Positions 11,872 to 20,312 are shown, numbered from the stretch's first letter. The stretch: DNA of 64,000 nucleotides from Thalassoglobus neptunius (GCF_007859735.1 NZ_SIHI01000005.1:1-64000), one strand, 5' to 3'. Numbers and translations: made by a program. Notes: generated from the letters alone by a model not told the origin.

Positions 11872-11972
11872 AGCATTTTCTTTTTTGGTTTGCACTCATT
11901 CGCCCGTGCGCACTCAGTCTTCTACCGACTGAAAAAGTTCAAGCGAGTGCACAGGAAAGAGCAACTTGCTCT
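11871..11972 (+). repeat. Dispersed structured repeat, copy 1
   Basis: About 102 bp, with relatives at 19985-20085 and 54131-54232 in the same orientation. It begins GAGCATTTTC and ends GAGCAACTTGCTC, itself a perfect inverted repeat. The ends pair (AGAGCA with TGCTCT, extended in this copy by flanking CCCC and GGGG). TGCACTC (11891-11897) pairs with GAGTGCA (11945-11951), and TCAGTC (11914-11919) pairs with GACTGA (11927-11932) as an inner hairpin. It lies about 50 bp upstream of the zinc-ribbon gene. It could be a small non-autonomous mobile element or a structured RNA. Confidence 0.8.
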
Positions 11973-12021
11973 CGGGGTTGGAAGAAATTGAACATCGTCC
12001 GTGCAAAGAGGAGTGGGACGA

Positions 12022-13197
12022 GTGGCGGAATTGCGTGTTCAATGTCCTGAATGCAAGTCAAAAATGAAGCTGACGATGCAGGTCGAGACGGTTCGCTGCC
12101 CGAAGTGCGGCGAGCTGTTTCCAGCATCGCAGAATCAGCTCTCCTCCGCCCCGTTAACGTCGTCGACTCCAACGGCTTCGATGTGGGACCTTGATGACGA
12201 TGAAGGTGACGGTGACGCCGATTTGTTCGGATCGTCTCCAACGAGGAAGTCTTCATCAAAGACAAAACGCAGTAAGCCGAAACGATCGCGACGGAATTCC
12301 AAGTCGTCTATTCCTCCGGAACAGCTTCGGAAGTTTGCCTTCACGATGATGATGTTGGGAGTCGGGGCGTTTGTCTTGCCTCTCGTCGGTTTGCAAATCA
12401 AAGGTTTGCATGCCATGGGCCCGGAAGCACAGTCACTTGGTGGGGTGCTGTTCTTCGTCCTCGGGGGAATTGTTCTTCTGATCTCATTCAAGGATCACTT
12501 TGGTGTGACAGGCGAATGGGGTTTTAAAGCGGTGAAATGGGCTGCCATCGGTCTGGCTGCACTGGTGGTCCTGCCAATCGGATTCGGAATTATCCTGGCG
12601 TTAGGGAGGATAGTGTTTCGAGGAGAGCCTGACCCCGGGCCGAAGCAAATCGCTCATCACATTCCTGATCACGCAAACCCGAACTTCCCCGGTCCGGGGA
12701 ATCATCCCGGTCGCCCCTTCCCTGGGAGAAATCGTGGCGGGGCTCCGTCGGATGTCCCTGAATCAGCGCCGACATCCACGGACAGCAACAACGACTCTCC
12801 TTTCGTTGACTCTTCCAGCAACTCGAATTCGGGAGGCCAGAACACGACCTCGAATGAGACATCGACAGCTGCGAGTCCTTCCGACACGACTCAATCTTCC
12901 AATGTGAGTCCGTTCGAACCCCCGGTTGGTGAGGATTTTCGGAATCGACTTGAGATCAAAAATGAAGAGGTGACTCTCGTGATGAAAGGGCTTCAGCGCC
13001 GTGAGGTTGGACGGTTGCTGCATGAGGTTCGTGAAGCAGCTGGCACGTTCCGAGTCCGTCCGAGATTCGAAGATGACCGCGTGATTTTTCAGGTCAGCAA
13101 AGTGGATGACATCGACGCATTCGCGGGGCGGATCAATTTCGGTGAAGTGTCAAACATCGATCACGAGACCAATACGATTACGGTCGAAGCAAACTAG
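12022..13197 (+). CDS. Zinc-ribbon membrane protein of unknown function
   Basis: I chose the GTG at 12022 because AGAGGAG lies 8 nt upstream. The resulting protein of about 391 residues begins with a zinc ribbon of four cysteines (CPECKSK ... CPKCGELFP), the MJ0042-like type common in planctomycetes. A Ser/Lys/Arg-rich linker follows (SKTKRSKPKRSRRNS), then three hydrophobic segments around residues 105-200. A Pro/Gly- then Ser/Asn-rich low-complexity region comes next, and a compact C-terminal domain of about 90 residues starts near EEVTLVMKGLQRREVG. The topology suggests a cytoplasmic metal-binding head. Function is unknown. Confidence 0.82.
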   Translation: MAELRVQCPECKSKMKLTMQVETVRCPKCGELFPASQNQLSSAPLTSSTPTASMWDLDDDEGDGDADLFGSSPTRKSSSKTKRSKPKRSRRNSKSSIPPEQLRKFAFTMMMLGVGAFVLPLVGLQIKGLHAMGPEAQSLGGVLFFVLGGIVLLISFKDHFGVTGEWGFKAVKWAAIGLAALVVLPIGFGIILALGRIVFRGEPDPGPKQIAHHIPDHANPNFPGPGNHPGRPFPGRNRGGAPSDVPESAPTSTDSNNDSPFVDSSSNSNSGGQNTTSNETSTAASPSDTTQSSNVSPFEPPVGEDFRNRLEIKNEEVTLVMKGLQRREVGRLLHEVREAAGTFRVRPRFEDDRVIFQVSKVDDIDAFAGRINFGEVSNIDHETNTITVEAN

Positions 13198-13506
13198 CGA
13201 GCGAGATTTCGCAGCTGTGATCGTGTGTCGCTCGTTGACGTGATGTTCTCTCACTTTCTTCAACGAGAGTAGCAAATGCAGAGCAGTCGTCTCTAAGCAG
13301 GAATGATTGAATCTGTCTTGTGCCAAAGCTGTTCTTGGAATGCCGAAGTGGTCCTGCAGCGTTCTTTATGTGGCCTTCCCAGCGAACTTCACACTGTGGC
13401 ACGAACGCGCCACTGTGATACGCGCAACGATGATGTTGTCGGTCGCTGGAGTAACTCCGCGGAAGTGCTTCGAGCAAGAGTCGGAGCAAGTTGAGCGGCA
13501 AGTGCT
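13198..13506. other. Convergent intergenic region with a hairpin
   Basis: This 309-bp gap lies between the ends of the zinc-ribbon gene and the FHA gene. I see no convincing gene. CACTGTGGC (13392-13400) pairs with GCCACTGTG (13409-13417) around an 8-nt loop with one mismatch. It has no T-tract, but it sits where a shared transcription stop would be expected. Confidence 0.35.
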
Positions 13507-14481
13507 TTAGCTATTCCCTTTAGGCCGTCTCTGAAGGTACTGCTGAATGGCATCGGCCGCTGCAGAAGGAGCTTCTTCTTTGGCTTTCGCGTCGGCAGTC
13601 TTCTCTTTTTTCTCAGCATCAGGCTTTGGCGGTTCGGGGGCTTTCACACCTGTTTGTGAGGGATCAGGCAAGCGGACAGCCGGTTCTTCGACAGATGCTG
13701 GCTCTTCTGGAGCCGCTTCCGGGGCTGCCTCCTGAGGAGGGGCCTGCGGCGGAAACTGCTGTGGATATCCCGGTGGGTAGGCAACCGGTTGCTGCGGGTA
13801 ACCCATTTGAGGATAACCCGGATACCCGTAAGGCATCATCTGCTGAGGATATCCCATCTGCTGCGGGTATCCCATCGGTGGTATTTGCGGCATTGTGCCT
13901 GGAACGAAGTACTGAGTGTCTCCGGTTTGCGGAGGCATCTGTCCTTCAAACCCTGCGGGAGGCTGGGTCGGAATGTTGATCATCGTGTCAGATGATGGAG
14001 CAGCGGCGTCGGAGACGATTGTGTTTGAAGCTGCGTCTTCCGGACTAGCTTCCCCGAGAAGTTCATTCAGCAGTTCGCTGTCATCGTCCGAGGCGCTTTC
14101 GGCTGGCTGATCAGCGGGTTCTGGATTGATGATCTCGGTGTTCATCTTGCTGGCGAGATTTGTTTGCGTGTCGTCTGGCAATGCGTCACCAATGACGACT
14201 TGAAATTCCAGTTTACCGATTGAAACTTGATCGCCCGCGTTAAGGACGACTGATCCTCGGATCTTTTCCCCGTTGACGAACGATCCGTTGGTGCTTCCCA
14301 AATCGCGAAGACGAAGCCCGTAATCGTCGAGAGTGAACACGCAGTGATGCCGGCTCACTAGATCACTGTTGGGGCGGAGATGGCAGTCTTCTTCACGCCC
14401 GACAAGAAATTTTCCAGATGGAAGAGGGATCGAACTTCCAGAGTGCTTACCGGAAATTACTCGTAATTCCGCATGCGCCAT
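13507..14481 (-). CDS. FHA domain protein with Gly-Tyr-Pro-rich repeats
   Basis: A 324-residue cytoplasmic protein. The N-terminal FHA domain (about residues 5-95) has the phosphothreonine-binding pattern: GREEDC, the SRHHCVF core and GSTNGSFVNGEKI. It probably reads Ser/Thr kinase signals. Residues 120-190 are acidic and low in complexity. Residues 195-255 contain tandem GYPQQ-type repeats, likely disordered and self-associating. The tail is Ala/Glu/Lys/Pro-rich and ends in a short helix (AADAIQQYLQRR). A Hanks-type kinase is encoded about 6 kb away, but no direct link is shown. Confidence 0.88.
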   Translation of the reverse strand: MAHAELRVISGKHSGSSIPLPSGKFLVGREEDCHLRPNSDLVSRHHCVFTLDDYGLRLRDLGSTNGSFVNGEKIRGSVVLNAGDQVSIGKLEFQVVIGDALPDDTQTNLASKMNTEIINPEPADQPAESASDDDSELLNELLGEASPEDAASNTIVSDAAAPSSDTMINIPTQPPAGFEGQMPPQTGDTQYFVPGTMPQIPPMGYPQQMGYPQQMMPYGYPGYPQMGYPQQPVAYPPGYPQQFPPQAPPQEAAPEAAPEEPASVEEPAVRLPDPSQTGVKAPEPPKPDAEKKEKTADAKAKEEAPSAAADAIQQYLQRRPKGNS

Positions 14482-14683
14482 AATTCAGTGAACCTCACGT
14501 GGAAGTGTTTTATTCGTGATCGGCCCATTGAAATCATATTCAATCACACCCTGAAGTGCCAAGAACACGAATGCCATTTTGGATCGAATTAATTCGTTAG
14601 AACACTCGAAATGTGATGTCGATGGTTCTAAACGAAATGAGATAGGCTGAAGGGATTTGCTTGAGAATACCCAAGAATTGCAA

Positions 14684-14730
14684 AAACTAGCATTCTCTGA
14701 GAGGTGAGTCAAACATCAATTCACATTGAT
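14684..14730 (-). promoter_or_regulatory. Candidate promoter and palindromic operator for the FHA gene
   Basis: On the minus strand TTGACT (14707-14712) is followed after 17 nt by TAGTTT (14684-14689), a weak sigma-70-like pair. Directly upstream is the perfect palindrome ATCAAT-TCAC-ATTGAT (14715-14730), placed as an operator would be. Both calls rest on pattern only. Confidence 0.3.
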
Positions 14731-14867
14731 TTGTCGAATTCTTAATCATTCCGAGGACTGTAACGACAGTACTCAGGTCATTCGAAGCGGAGCCCATGCA
14801 AGCGGAATGTCTCGAAGGATGCTTTGATGGCTGAGCGTTTCAGCTTTCTTTTGATGTCGCTGCGCAC

Positions 14868-14903
14868 AAAAAAACACTGGACTGAAGATGTCAGCCCAGT
14901 GTT
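14868..14903 (-). terminator. Rho-independent terminator
   Basis: Read on the minus strand, AACACTGG pairs with CCAGTGTT, and the stem continues inward through GCTGA/TCAGT (one G-T pair) to a 5-nt loop. The stem is followed at once by a run of T (14868-14872). It lies 54 bp beyond the stop of the PH-like membrane protein gene and should end its transcript. Confidence 0.75.
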
Positions 14904-14956
14904 GAGTTCGACGTTTCTGAATCGTTGCAGCGTCGAGAATAATCGACTCCGAAAAA

Positions 14957-15676
14957 CTACCTGTCGTCGCGGACGCGGACCTGAAGTGCGCTCAGGAGTT
15001 TGGTAATTCGTTTTTCTTTGGAACTGATGAAGAAGACGTTGTCCAACACGACAGGTCGGCGTTCCTGGCTGGGGTGCAGAATCAGGCGACCGGACCCGAG
15101 AAGGATGTACTCAAAGATGTCGTTGATCTCTTTTTCGATTCGCAGGTGCGGTGCTGAGAACCGTTCGAGGTCACTCAGAACGCCATGATGATGGAGAAGT
15201 TCGTTCGGTCGAACTTCCCAGTAGTCGAACCGGGACAAAATGGCCACCGCGATATAAATCACTGTCAGCACAGACGCAAAGATGAAGTAAAACGGTGCGT
15301 TGGCGACTGGTTTGATCGAATGAATGACATTCGTGACCGCCGGGATCAGATTCGGCATCTTCGAGACAAGCAGCATTGCTCCCAGCACGAAGGCGGTGAG
15401 GACCGCGAAAACGAGGAATGAAGTCGCTCGTGGAAAGTCAAAAGAGAGCACAACCAGGTTCAACGACAGCACAATCAGGAACGCCCACCCAATGTTGATG
15501 GCACCGGCGCCCGTCAAATCCTTTGTGAACACCATGTAGATGCCGCAGATGATTGACAGGATCCACGAGGGCCACATGAAAACGATCTTGGGATAGGAGA
15601 TCAGAATGACTCCCTTATCCGGGAGCTCGACAGGAGCTTTAGGTGCTTTGGCTTCAGGTGCAGGAGTTTCGGTCAT
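14957..15676 (-). CDS. Membrane protein with C-terminal PH-like domain
   Basis: About 240 residues from the ATG at 15676, which has GGAAGAG just upstream; the longer frame lacks such a site. The N-terminus is Pro/Ala/Lys-rich (TPAPEAKAPKAPVE). Four to five hydrophobic segments fill residues 30-150, and the C-terminal 90 residues (FDYWEVRPNELLHHHGVL) look like a bacterial PH domain (YdbT/bPH type). Function is unknown. The gene stands alone and is followed by a clear terminator. Confidence 0.8.
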   Translation of the reverse strand: MTETPAPEAKAPKAPVELPDKGVILISYPKIVFMWPSWILSIICGIYMVFTKDLTGAGAINIGWAFLIVLSLNLVVLSFDFPRATSFLVFAVLTAFVLGAMLLVSKMPNLIPAVTNVIHSIKPVANAPFYFIFASVLTVIYIAVAILSRFDYWEVRPNELLHHHGVLSDLERFSAPHLRIEKEINDIFEYILLGSGRLILHPSQERRPVVLDNVFFISSKEKRITKLLSALQVRVRDDR

Positions 15677-15831
15677 AGCTCTTCCCATTGACATGCATGT
15701 GCGGCCTGTGAACCACTTCAACGACAGGCCGCCTCGAAGGTGAACGGAATTCAACTGGTTTGGATCAGCAAATCTTTTCGACTTCTTCGAACTCTCTCAA
15801 TTCGACGTGACACGACGATTTATTAGCCGGG

Positions 15832-17040
15832 TTACGCGCCGAATTTTTCAAGTCGACCAGCGTGAGCGAGTGCCATGAGCATCAAGTGTTTGGCTTCGAA
15901 CTGTCCGAGCCCACCGAGCAGGCAGTCTTTCTCGCTGAATCCCGGTCGTCCATCAAATCGGCAGTTTTCTGCGGTGATCAAGGTTGGAACCGGGTGCCAG
16001 CTGTGCGACTTCATCTTGCTGGGCGTGCAGTGATCTCCGGTGACGATGAGAACAGTCGGGTCTTGTTCCATGATCCGGGGAATGGCTGCATCCAGTTCTT
16101 CTGTCCGTTGCACTTTCGCTTCAAAGTTGCCGTCTTCGCCGGTGGAATCGGTGTATTTGAAGTGCATGAAGAAGAAGTCGTAGTCGTCCCAGGCTGCCTT
16201 GAGGCGGTCGCATTGATCGCTCAGTGTTTGACCCGCATCGAGGACGTCCATCCCGACGAGTCGGGCCAGTCCGCGATACATCGGATAGACCGCAATCGCT
16301 CCAGCACGGGTTCCGTAGACTTCTTCGAAAGTTGGAATCGGTGGCCGTTTGGCTATTCCTCGAAGTGTCAGGAAGTTGGCTGGGCTGTCGTTTTTGAGGA
16401 TGTCACGCGCTTGTTGCAGGAACTGGTGAGCGACTTCGATCGTTTTTTCTGATCCCGGTGCTTTGGCTTCGGGGACGAGCGGAGGGACTCCGGTTTTTTG
16501 AGGATCGGTGTCGTGAACATCGCCACCTAATCCGGGACCACGAAAGACGACGACCAGTCGGTATTCCTTGACATGCTGGACGAAGACTTCGATTCCCGGA
16601 ATTTTGATTTTATTGAGTTTCTCGCAAAGAGGAGCTGCGATGTCGTTTCCGATGCGGCCAGCCCGGCGATCGGTGATGTTGCCATGTTCGTCGAGTGTGC
16701 AGAAGTTTCCTCGAATGGCGACATCGTCAGGACCGAGTTCGAAGTCAATTCCGAGAGCTTCGAGAACTCCACGACCAATCTGGTACTGAAGAGGATCGTA
16801 CCCGAACAGGCCGAGGTGACCGGGGCCACTTCCTGAAGTGATTCCGGGAAGAACAGGTGTGCTGAGCCCGCTCGTTCCCCGCTGTGCGAGAGCGTCCAGA
16901 TTGGGTGTCTTTGCCGTTTCGAGTTCCGTCAGGTCCCCTGGCTTTTGGGGAAGTCCACCAAGTCCGTCAGCGACGAGGAGAACGATTTTTGATTCGTTCT
17001 TCTTTTGGAGTGCACGGGTGAGATCGTGAACGTCAGACAT
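15832..17040 (-). CDS. apgM: 2,3-bisphosphoglycerate-independent phosphoglycerate mutase, archaeal type
   Basis: Interconverts 3- and 2-phosphoglycerate in glycolysis. The protein of about 402 residues belongs to the alkaline-phosphatase superfamily. The metal-site motif VLLVADGLGG is near residue 20, SGSGPGHLGLFGYDP contains the region of the catalytic Ser, and FMHFKYTDSTGEDG and VTGDHCTPSKMKSHSWHPVP supply further Asp/His ligands. This is the short ApgM form, not the 510-residue GpmI form. I use the ATG at 17040; the longer frame adds 19 unlike residues. It is monocistronic. Confidence 0.92.
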   Translation of the reverse strand: MSDVHDLTRALQKKNESKIVLLVADGLGGLPQKPGDLTELETAKTPNLDALAQRGTSGLSTPVLPGITSGSGPGHLGLFGYDPLQYQIGRGVLEALGIDFELGPDDVAIRGNFCTLDEHGNITDRRAGRIGNDIAAPLCEKLNKIKIPGIEVFVQHVKEYRLVVVFRGPGLGGDVHDTDPQKTGVPPLVPEAKAPGSEKTIEVAHQFLQQARDILKNDSPANFLTLRGIAKRPPIPTFEEVYGTRAGAIAVYPMYRGLARLVGMDVLDAGQTLSDQCDRLKAAWDDYDFFFMHFKYTDSTGEDGNFEAKVQRTEELDAAIPRIMEQDPTVLIVTGDHCTPSKMKSHSWHPVPTLITAENCRFDGRPGFSEKDCLLGGLGQFEAKHLMLMALAHAGRLEKFGA

Positions 17041-17283
17041 ATTAACAATTCCAAACGAGTAGTTATGGGTACGGACGAGCCATCCGAGGTGAATCACTGA
17101 AAACAGGAATTTAGCAACTCATCATCACAGGTGACAGTATCGGGGTCAGCAGGATGGAAATCCTTTTGCGATCTCGACGTGTTCATCACGATGTGGTCAC
17201 TGGTCAAGTTGACGCCTATTTGACTAACTTGGAGATTGAAAGACAAAAGAATCATGCTTGCGATACGAGACATCTGACCGGGA

Positions 17284-18219
17284 ATGACTGAGATGGCACA
17301 ACTTGAATGGTCGCGTCGAGAGTTTCTCACAACCGCTGCGATGGGAGGGCTCGCACTCAATCTGGGGCTTCCGTTGGAAGCGGCGAATCCAGTCGTCCGA
17401 ACCGGACAACCCTATATGAAGCTGTCGCTGGCGGCGTATTCGTTCAATCGAGAACTGCCTCGCAACTGGCCGTCGGTTCGTGAATCCAACGCATCGATGA
17501 CGCTGATCGATTTCATCGATTTCTGTGCGAGTCAAAATCTCGACGGAACGGAATTGACGAGCTATTACTTCCCTGCCGAAGTGACAGACGCATATCTGGC
17601 AGAGATCAAGGAAAAGACGTTTCGTCTCGGGTTGGACATCTCCGGGACTGCGATCGGAAATGACTTCTGTCTCAAGCCCGGTCCGGAACGGGACGCTCAG
17701 ATTGCGATGACCAAACAGTGGATCGATTACGCAGCGTTCATGGGAGCGCCCGTGATTCGAATCTTCGCTGGGAAAGTTCCTTCTGGAGGCGACGAGTCGT
17801 CAGCGCTCGAAAGATGTGTCGATGGCATCAACGAATGTGTCCATTACGCTGCGGAAAAAGGTGTGGTGCTGGCACTCGAGAATCATGGGGGGATCACTGC
17901 AACTCCCGAGCAACTTCTGAAAATTGTCAAACAGGTTCAACCGTCGCCCTTCTTTGGGGTGAACTTTGACAGCGGGAATTTCCGCACGGAGGACCCTTAC
18001 GGCGATCTCGCGAAGATTGCTCCTTATGCTGTGAATGCTCAAATTAAAGTCGCGATTTCACCGAACGGATCGGGAAAAGAGCCCACGGATCTGGGGCGCG
18101 TCGTCGGTATTCTGAAAGATCACGGATACCGGGGCTATGTTGTTCTTGAGTACGAAGAACGGAATCCCCGTGAAGAGATTCCGAAGTATCTGGACGAATT
18201 GAGAACGCTGATTTCGTAG
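17284..18219 (+). CDS. Tat-exported sugar phosphate isomerase/epimerase-like TIM barrel
   Basis: A 311-residue member of the xylose-isomerase-like TIM-barrel (AP endonuclease 2) superfamily. The N-terminus has a twin-arginine signal (SRREFLTTAAMGG), so it probably acts outside the cytoplasm. Metal-ligand motifs include VLALENHGG, FFGVNFDSGNF and VVLEYEERNP, which provide the Glu/Asp/His set typical of the family. Planctomycetes carry many such proteins near sugar genes; the substrate is unknown. Starts at 17284 and 17293 are both possible. Confidence 0.87.
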   Translation: MTEMAQLEWSRREFLTTAAMGGLALNLGLPLEAANPVVRTGQPYMKLSLAAYSFNRELPRNWPSVRESNASMTLIDFIDFCASQNLDGTELTSYYFPAEVTDAYLAEIKEKTFRLGLDISGTAIGNDFCLKPGPERDAQIAMTKQWIDYAAFMGAPVIRIFAGKVPSGGDESSALERCVDGINECVHYAAEKGVVLALENHGGITATPEQLLKIVKQVQPSPFFGVNFDSGNFRTEDPYGDLAKIAPYAVNAQIKVAISPNGSGKEPTDLGRVVGILKDHGYRGYVVLEYEERNPREEIPKYLDELRTLIS

Positions 18220-18346
18220 CGCTCAGTGATTGCCTCTGATTGAATCGGAGTTCAACAGGCATAATTCGACTCGATCACTCATCCAATGCACGAGTGAGGT
18301 TTCAGGGAACGGTTGTCTCACGTGCTCGACTGAGGGCAGAACTGCC

Positions 18347-19072
18347 ATGGGTTGCAGACAAGTTGTTTTGCTGGTGTTTGGGTTTGCCGTTTGTCTCTTC
18401 ATTGGTCGAATCGGTTTCGCTCAACCGGACGACTATTCTGGAGTTGTCGCGGAGGAAGAATGGACGGTCCTGCATCTGAAGTCAGCCCGAATGAAGGGGA
18501 CTCGGCCACTGCCGAAACTCTCCAAGCTTTCAACGCTTGAAGAGTTCGATCTCACCGGCCCGCAGCCCGGTCATCCATTTGTTCTGGGAAACTTTTCGAC
18601 GGATGGAAAGTTCGGACTTGTCGACGGATATGTTCAACGCCTGGATGGGCATGATGCAGCTTTGAGAGTCTGCTGGGCGGACGAGTTTGAGCTCGAAGGG
18701 ATTATGGAACACGCTGGCTACGGGGGATGGTTCTTCCTCATGGGGTGGGATCAGGGACACGGATATGGCGTGAGCAATGTCAACATGAAAGTGAGTGGCA
18801 GCCCGTGGTTCGTCAGTGAGTTTCGAGGCGCGAAGGCAATCGAGGGGAAAACGACCGAACTGGATGATTTCGACTGGAAACGTGAGGAGCCTTTTCGCCT
18901 GACGGTGAAGGACAAGCACGTCGTTCTGGAAATCGGACGGTTTGAGGTCGTGGACTTTCCGTTAGAGAATTACAAGCCCGGAGAAGTCATTTTCGGGGTC
19001 TACGAGACCCAATACGGGACGAAACCGATACGCGTTAAGTCTTTGCGTGTTCGTGCGATTTCCAGTCAATAA
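18347..19072 (+). CDS. Exported lectin-fold-like hypothetical protein
   Basis: About 241 residues from the ATG at 18347 (MGCRQVVLLVFGF), which begins a clear signal peptide cleaved near FAQ. The mature part is rich in beta-strand and aromatic residues (GGWFFLMGWDQGHGYG, DFDWKREEPFRLTVKDKHV). It resembles the concanavalin-A-like fold of DUF1080 proteins, but I cannot confirm the family. It follows the TIM-barrel gene by 127 bp on the same strand and might be co-transcribed, which would suggest extracellular carbohydrate binding. Confidence 0.7.
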   Translation: MGCRQVVLLVFGFAVCLFIGRIGFAQPDDYSGVVAEEEWTVLHLKSARMKGTRPLPKLSKLSTLEEFDLTGPQPGHPFVLGNFSTDGKFGLVDGYVQRLDGHDAALRVCWADEFELEGIMEHAGYGGWFFLMGWDQGHGYGVSNVNMKVSGSPWFVSEFRGAKAIEGKTTELDDFDWKREEPFRLTVKDKHVVLEIGRFEVVDFPLENYKPGEVIFGVYETQYGTKPIRVKSLRVRAISSQ

Positions 19073-19235
19073 TTGCAACTTTTGTAAGAGATGGCGTTGC
19101 AGGTTCCGGTTGAGACAGATGTCCCGGTTGCCCTTCCGGAATCGGTCGGATGTGTTGGTGTTTTTACGCACAGAGATCAGATTTCGTCGTAGATTTTGAG
19201 ACTGGGCTCATTTCCCTACTCATTTCTGGTTTCCT

Positions 19236-19352
19236 ATGAACATTCTCCAAGCACTTTTGAATCGATGGGAGTACGCAACGCCCACCGACTTTGCAGCGTT
19301 GGCGATTTCGGTCGTCGTGGCGGTCTGGTACTTCACAAAGTACAGCGAGTGA
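19236..19352 (+). CDS. Small single-span membrane protein (38 residues)
   Basis: An ATG-started frame gives a 38-residue protein with an amphipathic, aromatic N-terminal half (MNILQALLNRWEYATPTDF) and one strong hydrophobic helix (ALAISVVVAVWYF) ending in a short polar tail. The design is like known bacterial small membrane proteins. No strong ribosome binding site is present. I think it is probably real because a continuous amphipathic-plus-transmembrane pattern is unlikely in untranslated DNA, but conservation must decide. Confidence 0.45.
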   Translation: MNILQALLNRWEYATPTDFAALAISVVVAVWYFTKYSE

Positions 19353-19359
19353 AGTATTC

Positions 19360-19393
19360 GGTGATCCGCGATCGGGAATCCGCAATCGAAATC
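19360..19393. repeat. Degenerate heptamer array
   Basis: Starting 8 bp after the small membrane ORF, five consecutive near-7-nt units end in ATC: GGTGATC, CGCGATC, GGGAATC, CGCAATC and a 6-nt GAAATC. The pattern resembles short degenerate heptamer repeats seen in some planctomycete and cyanobacterial intergenic DNA. The rest of the gap up to 19541 shows nothing convincing. Confidence 0.4.
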
Positions 19394-19541
19394 CGTTCTG
19401 TGCAAGCAAGGTGAATGGGGCGTATCGTGCCCGTTTCCTTCGACGCAGAGAACGGAAAGCGTTCGTTGTGTGATGGACTGTTTCGCGATGTCTTGCTGTC
19501 CGGCATCGCTGTGTTTTGTCGCTTCGTTGTGACCGAACGGT

Positions 19542-19937
19542 TCATGACGTTTTCTGCTGTTGTTGATGTGACCGAGTTCCTTCATCGAGTCGGTGCAACA
19601 TGAGTTCAACCAGTTTGGAATGCAGGCCGATTGGCGGGCAGACGTAGCATTCAACTTGCGGAAACTGTTCCTGAAATTGATCTCGAAATCTGATGAGATC
19701 TTCAGCAACGTGGGTGCCTTGAGACAAAAAATATGGCAAAATTGCGATAGAAGTCGCGCCGTGCTCAGCGCACTTTGACAGTCCTTGAGGAATCGTTGGC
19801 TCGGTGAGTTCGAGAAATCCAATCTCAACATGAGACTCCGGTTTTTCGGTTTTGAAGAGTTCCGCCAACTTGTAGAGGTCGGCATTTGCCTCGGGACGTC
19901 GACTCCCGTGAGCGACGAGAAGAATTGCTGAAGTCAT
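19542..19937 (-). CDS. CbiX/SirB-like sirohydrochlorin chelatase
   Basis: A 131-residue single-domain chelatase of the CbiX-small type. Such proteins insert Co or Fe into sirohydrochlorin for cobalamin or sirohaem synthesis. The metal-binding His is in the N-terminal motif ILLVAHGSRRPEAN and a second in LPYFLSQGTHVAEDL. VEIGFLELTEPTIPQGL is the usual linking segment. The C-terminus ends in a Gln-rich tail. No other corrin or sirohaem gene is close. The second dispersed repeat lies 48 bp upstream of its start. Confidence 0.9.
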   Translation of the reverse strand: MTSAILLVAHGSRRPEANADLYKLAELFKTEKPESHVEIGFLELTEPTIPQGLSKCAEHGATSIAILPYFLSQGTHVAEDLIRFRDQFQEQFPQVECYVCPPIGLHSKLVELMLHRLDEGTRSHQQQQKTS

Positions 19938-20312
19938 CTTTTCTCCATAAACTCAATAGTCAGCAGAAAACAGAGCAACGATTAAAACATCTTCTGATTG
20001 GGTGTTCACTCACTCGCACGAGCAAACTCAGCCTTGAACCTGATGAAGAAGTTCAAACGAGTACACAGGAAAGGGCAACTTGCTCGAAAACATTGCCTTC
20101 GAATTGGTGCGAACAGTTCACCCTCGTTTGTAGCACTTTCGTTCAAAGCGAGTACCTGGAACATTCGAACTGACCGAAGTCTTGCCCAAAAATTGTCTTT
20201 GATTTGATGTCTGTTTCGTAAGACAATTCGACGAGTGGCGGACGGAGTTGCGTTGAGCGTTGATCAGAACTTTGTTGCAAGTCGTTGATAGATCAAGGAG
20301 TTCCCGAGAACA
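19938..20312. other. Divergent intergenic region containing repeat copy 2
   Basis: These 375 bp separate the chelatase gene (minus strand) from the kinase gene (plus strand) and must hold both promoters. The only structure I see is the repeat at 19985-20085. AAGGAG at about 20298 is the ribosome binding site of the kinase. Confidence 0.5.
19985..20085 (+). repeat. Dispersed structured repeat, copy 2
   Basis: This copy aligns with copies 1 and 3 over about 101 bp. It shares the 17-bp block CACGAGCAAACTCAGCC exactly with copy 3 and ends in GGGCAACTTGCTC. Its 5' end has lost the GAGCA terminus (AAACA instead). The inner hairpin is rebuilt with other bases: TTGAAC (20034-20039) pairs with GTTCAA (20051-20056), and ACTCG (20012-20016) pairs with CGAGT (20058-20062). 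It is the most diverged copy at its ends. Confidence 0.75.

Larger units (their letters stand above)
14482..14956. other. Long intergenic region upstream of the FHA gene
   Basis: This 475-bp gap separates two minus-strand genes. Its right part holds the terminator of the upstream gene (14868-14903) and its centre a candidate promoter with a palindrome (14684-14730). The remaining 200 bp before the FHA start is AT-rich and would be a long leader; I see no gene or known riboswitch in it. Confidence 0.4.

Noticed and set aside
13303-13494. 63-codon frame in the convergent gap after the zinc-ribbon gene
   Set aside because: Cys/Arg-rich low-quality translation without a ribosome binding site, overlapping a hairpin.
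13690-13900. Short tandem repeats that might look like a CRISPR or minisatellite
   Set aside because: They encode the in-frame GYPQQ repeats of the FHA protein; there are no spacers and no cas genes.
20001-20085. Repeat copies considered as tRNA-like or riboswitch elements
   Set aside because: They lack a cloverleaf, any known riboswitch core and a consistent position relative to gene starts; a dispersed structured repeat fits better.
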